DNA of 64,000 nt from Hippopus hippopus (Eukaryota > Mollusca > Bivalvia > Cardiida > Cardiidae): positions 10,815,565-10,879,564 of the forward strand of contig OX328107.1 in the NCBI GenBank assembly GCA_946811185.2, read 5' to 3'. The notes below the pieces were generated by a model. It was not told where the DNA came from. It made no database searches and was given only the letters and a program-made list of their open reading frames with translations. The position numbers were made by a program, and so were the translations under genes. Positions 11,465 through 23,064 of this stretch are shown one piece after another (positions within the stretch are counted from its first letter, which is position 1; each line of letters opens with the position of its first letter).

Positions 11465-11824
11465 TTAAGGTGATGCCATCCCAACGCTTCTAGTGCAACA
11501 TGGAACAAAATTTCTTATTAGTTGATAAATAAGGATTTATACTGATATAATATTTTTGCACATTTCTAACCGACCAGAAATTCCTTTGATGTCTATCTTG
11601 ACATTATTTGTTGACACTTTTGTTAGTTTCCTGAAAAGGGAGGTAATTATTATCTCCCTTTGTAATGAGAATAAAGTGGTTTTAGATTCATAAATGATAA
11701 TCCTAAGAAGGAAAAAGTGGCTCGGTTAAAGTAATACAATAATACTCATTTTTAATGATAGCAAATTTTTAGGATAATATTATAGTGGAAATAGCTGTTT
11801 TCCATTAGGAGGGTAATACCTTAA
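11465..11824 (+). mobile_element. TTAA-flanked MITE, best copy
   Basis: Bounded by TTAA on both sides (11465-11468 and 11821-11824), with inner termini 'ggtgatgcc' and 'ggtaatacc' forming short imperfect inverted repeats. A TTAA duplication is the hallmark of piggyBac-type transposition. No transposase fragment is visible. A second copy follows 67 bp downstream. Confidence 0.6.
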
Positions 11825-11891
11825 CAAAGATCGTTAGATCTAGTTTGAAAATTACGTTAGACAAGACATACTACATTCATTTTACATATGC

Positions 11892-12217
11892 TTAAGGATA
11901 GGGACCCCTAACGCTTCTAGCGCAACATGGAATAGAATTTCTTGTTAGTTGATAAATAAGGGTTTATACTGATATAATACTCATGCACATTTTTAAGCGA
12001 CCAGAAATTCCTTTGGTGTCTATCTTGAAATTATTTGTTGATACTTTTGTAAGTTTCCTGAAAAGGGAGGTAATCATTATTCCCTTTGTGATGAGAATAT
12101 GGTGGTTTTAGATTTATAAATGATAATTCTAAGAAGGAAAATAAGGAACAAGTGGTTTAGGATAACATTATAATGAAAGTACATGTAGCTGTTCTCCATT
12201 AGGGTGCCCTATCCTCA
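11892..12217 (+). mobile_element. TTAA-flanked MITE, second tandem copy
   Basis: Starts TTAA-ggataggg and ends 'gccctatcc'-TCAA, so its terminal inverted repeat is clearer than that of its neighbour. The interior aligns with 11465-11824 over nearly the full length. Two same-orientation copies so close together may reflect a tandem duplication rather than two insertions. Confidence 0.6.
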
Positions 12218-12521
12218 ACAGACTTTTCTTTAGGGAGGAATTTTTTTTTACTCTTTACTTGCTAAAGAAGTGAAATGAAAATTTCAAGCCGATAGTATAA
12301 ACCAAATGCCATTTCAAAGTGATCTTTGAAGTGAAATATCTCCTTATTGGACAGTGTAGATCCAAAATCAGCCCACACGCTCTGTGCAGTCTGATTTCGA
12401 TCTACACTGACCAAAAAAGGTCTTGTAGTCGCGCTCATCAGCGTAAGACTTAATAGAAAACAATGATAAAAAGCATTTTCTTTGGCTGCGAGGTGCTTCT
12501 TAATTATTTGCGAACTACATA

Positions 12522-12764
12522 TGAGCCGTGGTCTTGGAAAAAGGGGCTTAATGCATCTTGATACCAAGCAAGTCATCAAATAATTTTGGAACCATAATTA
12601 CAACTTTTTTTAACAGCCGAATAAATCATGAGGAAGACATGTCCTTTGGCATACAGTAAATTGACCAATAGTGAAAAGTTTCAGCCCAGGTCAGCCTGCG
12701 CGGACTGACCTGGGTCTATAGTTTTCGCGGATGCATTAAGCCCACTTATTACAGAGCATGGCTC
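12522..12764. mobile_element. MITE, 'gagccatgctctg' family
   Basis: Begins gagccgtggtcttggaaaaa and ends 'attacagagcatggctc'. The central hairpin is reduced to 'cccaggtcagcctgcgcgga/ctgacctggg'. A 'gcagtctgatc' hairpin (12345-12415) lies 100 bp upstream, a pairing also seen at 1975-2347 and 15570-15947. Confidence 0.65.
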
Positions 12765-13127
12765 CTATATATATTGAAAGGTTTATAATCGCTTTTTTCG
12801 GTGTAGAAGTCATTAACGAGTAGAACTTGCTCAAAGCTGTATTTAAAGTTAAAATGATATAGTTCTGATAAGCTAATCGGCAATCGCCATTAAATTAAAG
12901 TATCATGTGACAAGGCGTTCTATTATCATTATATTATAGTTAATTGTTAAAATGCACTATCCGTGGTGTAATTAAAGACTGCGTTTTGCAAACTTTTATG
13001 TGTAATCTATAACATAGTCTACCGAACAAAGGAAGGGGATTTTTATATTATACAGAGTTTACTCTTTACCGGACAATAAAAAATATACACTTGTTAGATA
13101 AAGCTTAAATGATGGGATTTGTCTATG

Positions 13128-13330
13128 AAAGCATAGAAAACAACTTGGGAAAAGGAGAAAATGCTGGTTACCAGCGTTTTCTACTTTTCCCAAAATGTTT
13201 TAAAAAGACGGGACCCTTAAAACACGTGTTTGTGCAGTAAAGGGTTAAGGTGCCGTGTTTTTCTCGGCCCTGAGGAAAGAACATTGTAGGAAAAAGAAGT
13301 TAACGCTATTGTAACCAGCGTTTTCTACAC
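13128..13330. repeat. two successive 'aaaatgctgg' hairpin repeats
   Basis: The first (13128-13205) is a clean hairpin: 'aaaggagaaaatgctggttaccagcg' against 'ttttctacttttccca'. The second (13265-13330) is degenerate. The paralogous pair is at 29110-29215 and about 29325-29390, where the first has acquired a long poly-A run in one arm. Confidence 0.65.
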
Positions 13331-13467
13331 GGGCCTTTCAAAGACCAATACTATCATTTGACTCATAAATTCTTTTAGCTTGTCACCTTCAAATGCATTC
13401 AGTTTGGATGAGTCAAATTTTGTTATGTGACAAAGATACTAGCTTACAGTCCATGTGTATTCACCCG

Positions 13468-13735
13468 AGTCCGGCTGGGTAGCTCAGGGCATAGCGTATC
13501 TGACTCATGACATGGTGATTGTGGGTTCGATACCCGGTTGCGGCAAACTTTCTCTCCGGCGATTTTCCGCTTCTCACTCTGATTCACACAAGGACGAAGT
13601 CAGTGGCTTGGAAAGAAAGTTGAGTCAGTACTTGTGTGAGAAAGCCTGGAAACACATGCGAAGGTGCACTGGCCGGCGTGATATGACTTAAAGCTGTTAA
13701 AACGGCGTTAAACTCCGATAAAAAAAAGAAAAAAA
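13468..13735 (+). mobile_element. tRNA-derived SINE
   Basis: A tRNA-like head has an A box (ggtagctcagg, about 13478-13490) and a B box (gggttcgatacc, about 13523-13535) at tRNA spacing, with a CAT anticodon-like triplet suggesting a tRNA-Met-type ancestor. It is followed by a conserved-looking body and a 3' tail 'aacggcgttaaactccgat' running into an A-rich stretch. That order is diagnostic of a pol III SINE. Plus and minus frames here are not genes. Confidence 0.75.
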
Positions 13736-13859
13736 CAACATTCCCCTGAAACTTTGACCATCTGCTTGACATATTTCTGTCTGACTCTAACGCGACAATG
13801 GCGCTCATTGACATGTGGTATCCATTCTCAAAAGCTGCATCGTATTCAAATGGGTATAT

Positions 13860-14245
13860 TGTACAATGACCGCATCATCTATTCTCATAAAAATAAACGA
13901 GTTCTCGACTGCATTTAGTAACCATCCTTTCATTTAAACGTCAAAACTACACCTATATATATACAATGTTTTTAGTACCACCCAGTGTCTTTGTACTTGC
14001 ACAATAAATGTACAGTTGTTTATCATTTTTTAGTCAACATATTTAAACAAAACATATGCATCAAGTCATTTGACTTTTAGTTCGTAAAAAAAATGTAGTA
14101 TAATAAGTGATCACGTGATTTATTTCAGCAATAAAAAACACAGAAATTGTAAATCTCTATATTTAGAGGTAGTTCGTCATCTTTGCTGGTAAGGGCAGTA
14201 TTAGGCAATTTTCATAAGGGCTGTGAAGTTTTTAAGTCTTACAAT
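13860..14245. other. no gene recognised
   Basis: AT-rich sequence at and beyond the end of duplication copy A2. Nothing recognisable. Confidence 0.5.
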
Positions 14246-14815
14246 TCACGGCGAACTTGATGCTATGCATCAGTATTTTCTTGTCAGTGTTTTACAAGAG
14301 AATTTGATTCACGAAAAAAAAAAAAAAAAAAAAAAATCGAGACATGATCATCTTATTCCCAACGTGAGAGATGATTGTTTTTCGGCCAGGGTACCCTCGC
14401 ATACATTGAAAAAAAGAAAATCTTGTCGAAAATTGATGAATTGTCAGTGCAACTTGATTAATAACCGCTGATTCACAGGACTTGAATAAGGATCGATAAT
14501 TTGAATCTTAAGCTCGGGTGATTTCTTTCCAAAGGTTGATGACAGTCATTGCGACAGGATTCAATCCTCTCTTGCCGCCGAGAGTTAGTTTGACGATAGT
14601 TATGTGGGAGAACACCTAGTGGTTACGGAAGAAAATTATGTACAACATTGATAAGACAAAATCGATGAAAGCATGGATAAATGCACTGGCCACATATTTG
14701 CAAATGAAATAATGTTGAAAATGGCGCAAAACACCAAACAAACAAACAAACAAACAAATACCGCCTATGGCTCTGTCGATTTTATTTTAGCTATGCTTTA
14801 CCAACAAGGGATTAA
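14246..14815 (+). repeat. dispersed repeat shared with 36391-36970
   Basis: Matches 36391-36970 through 'tcacggcgaacttgatgc', 'cagtattttcttgtcagtg', 'gtcattgcgacaggatt' and 'gattttatttgagccatgctc'. Its beginning ('cggcga..ttgatg..catcagtattttcttgt') resembles the 3' terminus of the element at 54937-58072. Contains poly-A (about 14316-14336) and (CAAA)n (about 14733-14758). Confidence 0.6.
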
Positions 14816-15000
14816 GGCCACAGGGTTCGATACCCACTCGAAGCGCTTGGTATCTTGCGATAGTATACTTGGGCAAGATACTTCAAAACCTAGCCTTGTA
14901 CTGGTTGAAAAAAAAAAAGGACATAGATGAATAAGTTATCCGTCGCCGTGGTAGGACTAAAATGGTGTTTAAAGCGGCACAAACACAATTAAATCAAACA
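14810..15000 (+). mobile_element. SINE 3' portion
   Basis: Contains a B-box-like 'gggttcgatacc', then 'gggcaagatacttcaaaacc', 'tagccttgtactggttg' and 'gtaggactaaaatggtg', a body shared with fragments at 38133-38200, 19090-19200 and, inverted, 19680-19835. The A box is missing or decayed, so this copy is 5'-truncated. Confidence 0.55.
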
Positions 15001-15057
15001 TTGAATACTTTATTAGTTTGAAGTAAAGTTTTCACCATTTTTAAAAAAAACACTCTT

Positions 15058-16097
15058 TTTTTCAGGGCGTTAAATCTCGGGATTTCATAGTGAAGGGTCT
15101 AATAAATTTACGACTCTGCGATGTTTTCCCTCTTTACATTAACAAGATTTTTGAATCATCAAAATGGAACGAATTTGCGAACGCCAATTTAAATGTGGTT
15201 CTAAGAACGAGATTTGTACTTTGAAAAGGCCAAAAACATTGTGCGAAAGGGAGAAAATACTGGTTTCCAGCTTCTTTTCCAGCGATGTTTTCAAAAACCC
15301 TTTAAAAATGAACTATAAGTTCTTTACATCGAAAAATAACTCCATATCGAACAGAGTAAATTAAATATCAGACTGCATTTTTTGTGCAGTCTGATCTAAA
15401 TCTACACTGTCCGTAAAAAGGCATTGAGTCGTGTTTTAGCAGCACATGGGTTAAGAGCGAAATAACTGGCGTATATTTTTCTCTGTAAAACTATCCTAAA
15501 TATTGCAATTTCCAGAATGTTATGGCAAAACTATTTTACAAAATAGCCAGACAGAATGCATGGAAAAAAGAGCATGTGCGTTCTGAGCAGTCTGATCTTG
15601 GTCAACATTGTCGGCATGATGCAGTCTGATTTTGATCTGCTCTGTCCACAAAACTAGACTAAAGTCGTCCTAGATAAGTGAGCCATGCTCTGTGAAAAGG
15701 GGGCTTAATGCATCTGCAAAAAGTATCGACCCATATCTGCCTGCGCAGTCCGCGCAGGCAGACATGGGTCGAAACTTTTTGCTATTTGTGAATTTTCTGC
15801 ATGTCAAAGGACCATTCTATTTCCCGATATAGTCAATTATTAGACTAAATAGATTTTATGGAGCCATAATTTATATGACAACCTGCTTGATTTAATACTA
15901 GTAGATCACGGAGATTCTCTAAGCCCCCTTTTGCCAGATCAAGGCTCAAGTGTTAGTTGTTGATCTAATTTCGACCAGTCGATGCAGACGCCATGCAGGC
16001 GTCATTCCACATAGTCTAGTCAAATGGTGGCAACATCTAAAACAAATCACGGAACAAATGCCTTTTTTGTTCTCAACTTCCATAGGGACACCTTTTT
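15058..16097. repeat. recent segmental duplication, copy B1 (pairs with 1447-2497)
   Basis: Nearly identical to 1447-2497. The match stops abruptly at 'gggacaccttttt', where copy A continues into A2 while this copy meets the 6.1-kb block beginning 'agcggatttg'. Includes MITE 15680-15947. Confidence 0.85.
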
Positions 16098-17666
16098 AGC
16101 GGATTTGCTATATAGCAAATCCGCTTACTGTGATCGGTTTGACCGGAACCAAATACATCATGCGTAACGACGCATGCGCGGTCACTTTCAGTTTTGCATG
16201 GCTGGTGATTGGGACGAACAACGCACATCTACAAATGATATTCAACTCTGACTCTGAACAAATGATACAAATTAGGTTTGATTTCTTTATCGAAATTTCG
16301 CCAAAACTAAACAATTTGTCAGCCTGAAATACTTTAAATACTGAAACAAAGTTTTTTTTTTTTTAAATATGGCTATGTGCGTATGAACATTGTTTACACT
16401 GGCCTTGTTTTCATTCAAGAAGGTTCATTCACAACTTGTGTCGTCCGCAGCCAAAATAAACAAGGAGATTAAGCAGTATTTCCTCGATGAAATTACTTTT
16501 TCAACTATGTATCATATCAAATATCTTTAACTGTTCAGATAGCCAGCTAGAATTTGGCCATAAATAATTTGCAGCCATTTCGATAACGAATACACAGAAC
16601 CCATAAAGTCGACTCGGCACGATGTTACCGCTGTTTGTATAACGCTATCGAAACATTGTTGCTAAATGTTTGAAGGAACGGAGATCGTGAAGTCTATTAA
16701 AAAAAAAAAAAATAATAATAATGTTATTGCATTGGAAAAGCTTCCAAGATTTCTCTCTAGTTATCGAAGGGACATTAAGAAATCCTTCGTTTACAAACGG
16801 CCCCGATCAAGTACGAACCCGGCGGGACATTAATTTATACTGAAGATTTTTTATGAGAAATCGTGTCCTTCTCAGTGAAATAGACATCCACTAACTTGAA
16901 GCCTCAGAGACTCAGACAGGCTTACAATTTGTCTTCAAGGTGTAAAATTCCATTTATAGTCCTTCTGATACCCTGAATTTTATTTTGTTATGTTTCATGC
17001 AAAAAAAGAATGCTGAATTTGCAGATAGATTTATGATAAAGGATCCACAGGAATGCATCTATACGTCTTTTTATTTAGAGATATAGATCTGAATTCTTTG
17101 ATATGTTTTTGATGCTTTGAATTAGAAGTGCATGTACAGAGTAAGTTGAAAATATTTGTACTTATAAATTTTTATTATGGACTGCTACTCAACCCATATT
17201 TAAGACAGTGATTCTGTTTCATGTAATTCAAACCTTAGAATGAAAGTATGCCTTCCAATAGTTTTTAAAGTTTTATAGAGGGACCCGATTCTTTTAACCC
17301 TTAGGCTGCTAAGTGCTACTCAAGGACCTTTTTCAGACAGTGTTGATTAAGATCAGATTGAACAGAAAGTGCAGTCTGATCTTTGATCTATACTGCCCGG
17401 TAAGAAAGTATTTTTCCCCAAAGAATAACTTTCAAATAGCAATAATTGGATTTGAAAATTCGACTTGAAAGTTTCATTTTAGTTATGTAGAGGTCATTTT
17501 TTACTTTGCATGGCAACTTGTCACACTGAGTGTGATCTTGATACATTCTGGCTGCTATTAAAGTTCCTTCAGCTGTACCAAGGGCGTGGATTCACACATA
17601 AAAAAAAGGACTATATTCTGCCAGGTGATGAGTGATGATGAGTAATGATTTAATTCTTTTCTTTAG

Positions 17667-17766
17667 ACCATGAAAATGGATTCACTCAGAGCTGCATTGG
17701 ATGTAATGAATAACCCTTTTTCCAGTGTAAATATTGAATTTCAAGTATCTCATAATGCTTCATCAG
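17667..17766 (+). CDS. orphan coding exon, unknown protein (partial)
   Basis: A polypyrimidine-rich acceptor (taattcttttctttag) precedes an exon with ATG at 17670 in a fair context (gaccATGa). The exon encodes 32 complete codons beginning MKMDSLRAALDVMNN and continuing NPFSSVNIEF, then stops at a donor (cag|gtattt, intron from 17767) in phase 1. Residue composition looks like real protein, unlike the chance frames around it. I do not recognise the family. No confident downstream exon was found: an acceptor at about 21328 (cttctttag) would add five codons, then a stop. It could be the first coding exon of a gene whose other exons are lost or were never carried with this 6.1-kb block. Confidence 0.35.
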
Positions 17767-18229
17767 GTATTTTTTGGACATATCTCTGCAATGATTCAGT
17801 TATGTAGTATGCAAGGTTGGCAAAAAGCAGGTCAATATTAATATTGACCAAGCTGGCAGTCTTAACCAGTTATAACTAGTCAATACTGGTCACAAGTGAT
17901 CGATTGGTGGTCGATTGAAGTGGTTGATTTGGTTAATTAATTTAAATAACTGGCTTACATAAGCGTATGGTTTCTAAATTAATATTAAAAGCTGTCCACT
18001 TACATCCTGTACATGAAGGTTTATTACATATTATCATCAGTATCATAGTTTTTATAAATAAGGTTCTTTTTTATTTGATCACAATTCAAAAGACACTATT
18101 GCTGGTCAACTGAGGTTCTTGGAATGACTTTCCTTATTGAACTTGCATAGAGGTCGGTTCTTTTCAAGCAAACAATTTTTATCCATCATCATTCCTTACA
18201 GGTTAGATAATGTTTATAGTTCTACACAC

Positions 18230-18275
18230 ACATACAAACACACACACACACACTCTCTCTCTCTCTCTCCCACCA
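18230..18275. repeat. (AC)n-(TC)n microsatellite
   Basis: Alternating cacaca then ctctct tract. Poly-A runs also occur near 18390-18405 and 21780-21795. Confidence 0.85.
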
Positions 18276-19089
18276 CAAACACACTTAGGTTTTAAAAATA
18301 TAAATAATTTAACATAGTCTTTGGTCATAAAAGTTCAAAGTTAGCATAAAAAAAAGCAGCTAATATATAATTTTCATGTAAAATTGCGAAAAAAAAAAAA
18401 AAAAACAGTCATACATAGGCAAACATGTGAAATATACCTGTCATTAATCTATAGGAATATTGAGGTACACATGAAGAAGGCTCTGATTAAATAAACGATG
18501 GTTAAGGATACATTAATGTCTTGGAAGTACATATAAGTGTCTACCTACACCTTTAAATTGCTGTCAAAACACATTAAAAGGTGTAAAAGTTGCCTCTTTC
18601 TACCCCAGTGAGTGTGCTTAAATCAAATTACCGAAGGGACCAATCATGTGTCCATATATGGAGAATTATACTTGACACCAAGCTTTATTCCCAAACCGTG
18701 AAATATTGACTTATATGCAATCATGATAATATCTTATCATCAAGCAATTACTTAAGGTGTCAAACATGAGACCTAAAGACCTTAATAGGAACTTCTACAC
18801 AGTTTGGAAAAGTGGCAAAGGCCAGCTGATGAGTACCCTTCACAGGGACAAAACAGTTTTTCCACTCAACTCTTTCATATTGATGAAATCAACTTATTTG
18901 AGAAAAAAGATCCTCACAACAAATCATCCACTAATTAGCAACACTGCCCTTTTAAAACTCATCTGACCATTAGAATTTCCAAATGGCCTCTACACATATT
19001 CAATCGACCACTATTGACCAGTATTGACCACTTATGGATTATCACAGGTTTTATCCTCACCTAGATGCAAGGATTTTGTAGAATGCCCA

Positions 19090-19200
19090 TAGACAAGACA
19101 CTGCAGAGAACCAGCCTAGCCCTAGTAAAACCCAAGAGGTACACAAATAGATGAATTGTTGTCACTGTAAGACTGAAACAATGTTGACACTAATGTAACC
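19090..19200 (+). mobile_element. SINE 3' fragment
   Basis: 'gacaagacactgcagagaac', 'cctagccctagtaaaaccc' and 'gtaagactgaaacaatgttg' follow the same order as the SINE body at 14850-14985. It is 5'-truncated. Confidence 0.45.
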
Positions 19201-19679
19201 ACCAGAAATCAGTCAACCATCAAATTATTCTTGAAGGTAGTTACAACCAATTTTATGTTTTGTGGCACTGCATGAGTTGACCTTACTTTTCTTTTGTAAA
19301 ATCATTATTTTCTTGACTTGTTTCTTTATGAAGATACAAGGTAAATTTTGAAAAAGTTTTTTCTGAACATCCTTCAAAATGGGATAATATAGCCACACTT
19401 ACCTTGTATCCTTTATGGTGTTATGGGATAGGGGAAAAATGAACTTTTGAAACAACTTATCCAATAGGCAGAGCCTTATTTAGCAATTTTAGCTAAAATT
19501 GCTAAGAATGAAAAATGTTGGTCTAGCAGTGTTTTCAAAAACTTAAGAGCTACATTTTGCAAGGCTGACAGAAATGTTAGATAAAGGTTAACCTTGCAGG
19601 CCAATGTTAGATCCACATTTGATTCATTGAATGGTGTTTACTGTCACTTTCAACATTATTTCAGTCATATAACAGCTAG

Positions 19680-19835
19680 AGCTAGCTTATTTCTGTATGT
19701 CTGGGTTTTAGCAGTACTAGGCTAGGGCTCTGAAGTGTCTTGCCTAAGGACACTCTCACAGAAAAACATGGTGTATCCAGTAAGGCTTGGACCTAGGCCA
19801 TCAGGTAACAAGCCCTACACTTTACATGTGAGCCA
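19680..19835 (-). mobile_element. tRNA-derived SINE, minus strand
   Basis: On the minus strand: a box-A-like 'tggctcacatg', a decayed B box 'aggtccaagcc', then 'ccttaggcaagacacttcag' and 'cctagtactgctaaaaccc'. Same body family as 14810-15000. Confidence 0.5.
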
Positions 19836-20554
19836 TGCAGGACCCAAGACCCACATTTAGATGGGAGTTAATTTTTGTAAGATTTTTCAGGTTAGCCTAT
19901 GTCGACCATCTATGCATAAGTTACTTTCTGTTTTTTAATCAAAACTGGTAATCAAATGGATGCCATTTCATTATTCATTCCTTCCCCAGATAACAAGTTT
20001 TAGACACTTCAACTCTTTCACTACTAAACAAATTAATTGCATTGTCTCAAAGGCTAAAAATACATTTCTTCTCAAGATCAAGAAACAGTTCTGTCATAAT
20101 CTACAATAAAGCAGTGAACAGTGGAGATCAGAGATCAGACTGCACATTCTGTGCAGTCTGATCTTGATCTACACAGTCCACTAAAGCTTCTGGTGTTGTC
20201 TATAGTATGGAAAGAGTTAAATGCATCTACAGACAACAGAAAGTGATACAAATGAACTAAAGTTTACTCATATAATTGAAAACACTGTTTGAACAGGAGA
20301 AAATACTGCTTACCAGAATTTTGTCTTTGTCCCATAATGCTTTCAATTGCCTATTTCCTTCAGGATTATTAACACAGAGTGTTTGGTATTTACACTTTTA
20401 AGTGTTAAAATAAAACCTAATCAAATTTTTCTTAATATCCAGTTGTCAGATGCCATGACCAGACATAGATATGTTGTGTACTGGTCTATCTCACAGATTG
20501 ATGTAAATATATAGTTTGTGTTTGTATAAGGGGACACTTACACTGTCTTGCTAT

Positions 20555-20645
20555 AGAGCTAGCTTTTGTAGCAATGTGGTTGAGCATTTGACTAGGGACC
20601 TGAAGATTCTGGGTTCAATCCCAGCCTTGGGAGGCTATTAAGCAG
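20555..20645 (+). mobile_element. tRNA-like SINE head fragment
   Basis: 'tgtagcaatgtggttgagc' (A-box region) and 'gggttcaatcccagcc' (B box) are spaced as in a tRNA. The acceptor stem is not paired, so this is a SINE head rather than a functional tRNA gene. Confidence 0.5.
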
Positions 20646-22056
20646 AACTGTTACAGATGCATGTAATCAGTATTCAGAATACCTAATGTTTGTCCAAACA
20701 TGACCTATTGAATTTTGTGTCATACTAAGTTAAACTGGGAGAATTTTTGAGGATTTTTCTTTTTTTAGCCCTTTAACACACAATAAGTCCTATGTTTTAT
20801 GAGTCCTGTGTAAAAGGGCTCATGAAAACATTGTTGGAAAATATGACATCAGTATTCCTTTTCTTTTTTTTCTTCTAGAATTTCTTCTACCCTTTACAAA
20901 TACAAACCACATAATCTGAGCCATATTTATTGAATTGTTTGTTAATGCTCTAAATATTGAGTTATTTAGTTTTTATATCACAGATCAATTTTTTTTGTAA
21001 AAGGCAAATAAATACTACCAGAAAAATTTTCCTTTTTCATAATGTGTACGGTTAAATTCAGTAAAATGATGCAAATTTGGCCATTTGATAATGAAATTGT
21101 ATTTTAAAAATAGGTCACTCTGTCCATTTTTATTACACCAGATATAATGTCTTGATACTTATCTGAATATGAATCCTTGTCGACGGTGCATGTTGTTGAT
21201 TATGTACCATTCCCACAAGGCTTTCCAAAACTGTGGCATGAAATCTAATAATACCCATAGAGGCTATGTAGCTCATTGAGGAAATACCAATTAAGATTTT
21301 TTTTCTAAATCTTATCTTTCTTCTTTAGCAACGATTTTCCAGCTATAATTCAGTGATAAGTCATTTTTGAGTTTGGGGAGAGTATGAAAATATGAATAGT
21401 TGGTTTTAATTTGGGAGAGTAGAAAATTTTGTCCTTTTGTCAAGAGTCTAACAAGAAGGTGCAATAATTTCAAATTGCATACATGTGTAAGTCACAATAT
21501 ATTGCACTCTTTGATCAAATTTGTTTATTTTTGCTAAAACTGATTGACAATTGTTGACCTTAACACTTTGTTTTTACAGAATTATCATTATATATCATTG
21601 TCCTCAAGGCAAAAAATGTCCTATTTTGTATAGTTTTTGTAATCTTACTCATCAATAACTGAAATGTTCTATATATATGTCAAATAATTTTTACTTATAT
21701 AAATCCACCTTGGTTTATTTCAACATGTTTGTACTTCCTAGTATGTTTACATGTAGCTACACTACACCATTCTGATACAAAAAAAAAAAAAAAAAGTTAA
21801 AAGTTTGAATGATTTTGAAAGCTATAGAAAGATCTTAGATTTCTGACGAAATAAATAAGTGTAAATTAAACAGGTCTTTTATATAGAACCATAATTGTCT
21901 CTAAAACTTCTTCAGTTTATGCTGATTTTAGCTTTGAAAAATATTCTTTTTTCAAGATTGTACAATGTTATCGGTTCGACATTAACCAGATACTGTTTTT
22001 TGCATGTTTGCGCACTAACCATCCAACTTCAAGTTTTAGCTAGTACAAAATAACAG
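20646..22056. other. no gene recognised
   Basis: Strongly AT-rich sequence with poly-T/poly-A tracts. No supported exon or repeat family. Confidence 0.5.
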
Positions 22057-22435
22057 TTGCTGTACAGCGCACTTGGTAGAACAACTTCGACTCCCATTGT
22101 CCTTACTCAATCTATTTGTTGTTTATATTTTATAGATCTACATGTATTACATGTGATAAAAGATTTTCGTTTTTCTACAAACTGTTCAACAAATCCGCTG
22201 TTCAGGACTTTCAGTCCTTTGATTCAGTTATGTAAAGTAAAGGACAAGAGACTCTTACCACATCATCATAGAAAAGGAGCCAGCAAAGTGCTTGCTCCCT
22301 CCCCTTCCACGGGTGAATTTTTGGGACTATTATTTTCTAAGGATCACGGCCCTTAACCCATCGGTAGATATCGTGTAACATCGATGTTTTCGTTAAGGCT
22401 ATTTGGCCAATCTCGTCAGCTTCCGTCTTTTAATA

Positions 22436-22959
22436 CAGGTTGGCTTCTTTACAAAAGAAGCCAGGAGAGGTCAGCATCAATGTTTTCAAAAAGTTTATTG
22501 GCTTTTAATTTCAATATATTTTTGTACATGTAAACAAACAAGTGAAAAAGCCGCCGCGTAGAATCCTTATATGCTTTACATGACGGTCATTTGACCTTCT
22601 TGCCGCCTTTTCAAGTGACATGATCTTGTCCAGCGGTCTTCTTTCTCTTTTTTAACGAAATTCTTATTATTTTTTCTTCTGCTTAGATTTATTTGCTTAA
22701 TGAAAAATTACAATTATTTGAGAGGTCATTTGCAGCCATGGCAAATTAATATAACAAATCTTTTCTGAAATTCGTCATATAAAAATAAACCACGTCTATT
22801 TCCTGTTTCGGTTTTTGATTTCGCTTTATTTACAAAACCATGACGAAACAGACTGTGTATCAGAACAATTTCGCAAGAAAAATGGATATAGACAGCAAAT
22901 TCTATGGCAGTTTGCCTTTTAAACTCACCACTGTTGGAGGGGTCTGGTGACCTCTCCAA
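22436..22959. mobile_element. 524-bp insertion specific to copy B
   Basis: In copy A 'gctttaatatgagagttag' is continuous (about 2702-2720). In B the same sequence is split by this segment. It opens with a hairpin (ggcttcttt/aaaagaagcc, about 22441-22461) and carries a perfect subterminal inverted 10-mer, ggagaggtca near the left and tgacctctcc at the right. A 77-codon minus frame (22726-22959) starts at the right end. Its product matches nothing I know. Class uncertain; a non-autonomous DNA element is the simplest reading. Confidence 0.55.
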
Positions 22960-23064
22960 TGAGAGTTAGGGGCCGTAGACCTTAAATCCCAATGTCTCCT
23001 GGGTACATCTTCAAAATTTTAAAAATCTGTCACCTGGTGAATGAGGCTTTTGCAAGTTATAGTG

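Larger units (their letters stand above)
2500..13880. repeat. older segmental duplication, copy A2 (pairs with 22225-29660)
   Basis: Collinear similarity to 22225-29660, from 'ttatgtaaagtataggacaagagactcttacc' to 'cgtattcaaatgggtat..'. Identity is visibly lower than for 1447-2497 versus 15058-16097. Copy A is longer because it holds blocks missing in B: about 3407-3761, 4265-5480, 6124-7315, 8776-9412, 11005-11290 and 11445-12840. Conversely B holds insertions at 22436-22959, about 24097-24430 and 24827-25398. No intact gene is recognised in either copy. Confidence 0.8.
16098..22224. other. 6.1-kb block that interrupts duplication copy B
   Basis: It has no counterpart in copy A, where the flanks are contiguous at about 2497-2500. 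The left edge is a 28-bp palindrome (agcggatttgctatatagca, continuing aatccgct), and 'caaatccgct' recurs at 22189-22198 near the right edge, giving a 10-bp inverted match at the two ends. 16130-16330 has open frames on both strands that I do not recognise. The block contains one good coding exon (17667-17766), SINE pieces and both small hairpin families. It could be an inserted segment, or the ancestral sequence deleted from A. Confidence 0.6.

Noticed and set aside
13478..13540. A genuine tRNA-Met gene
   Set aside because: The tRNA-like head continues into a SINE body and A-rich tail, and its stems are imperfect.
16130..16327. Opposed open frames at the start of the 6.1-kb block
   Set aside because: Overlap each other on opposite strands, have no recognisable domain, and the region looks more like a promoter or 5' region than coding sequence.
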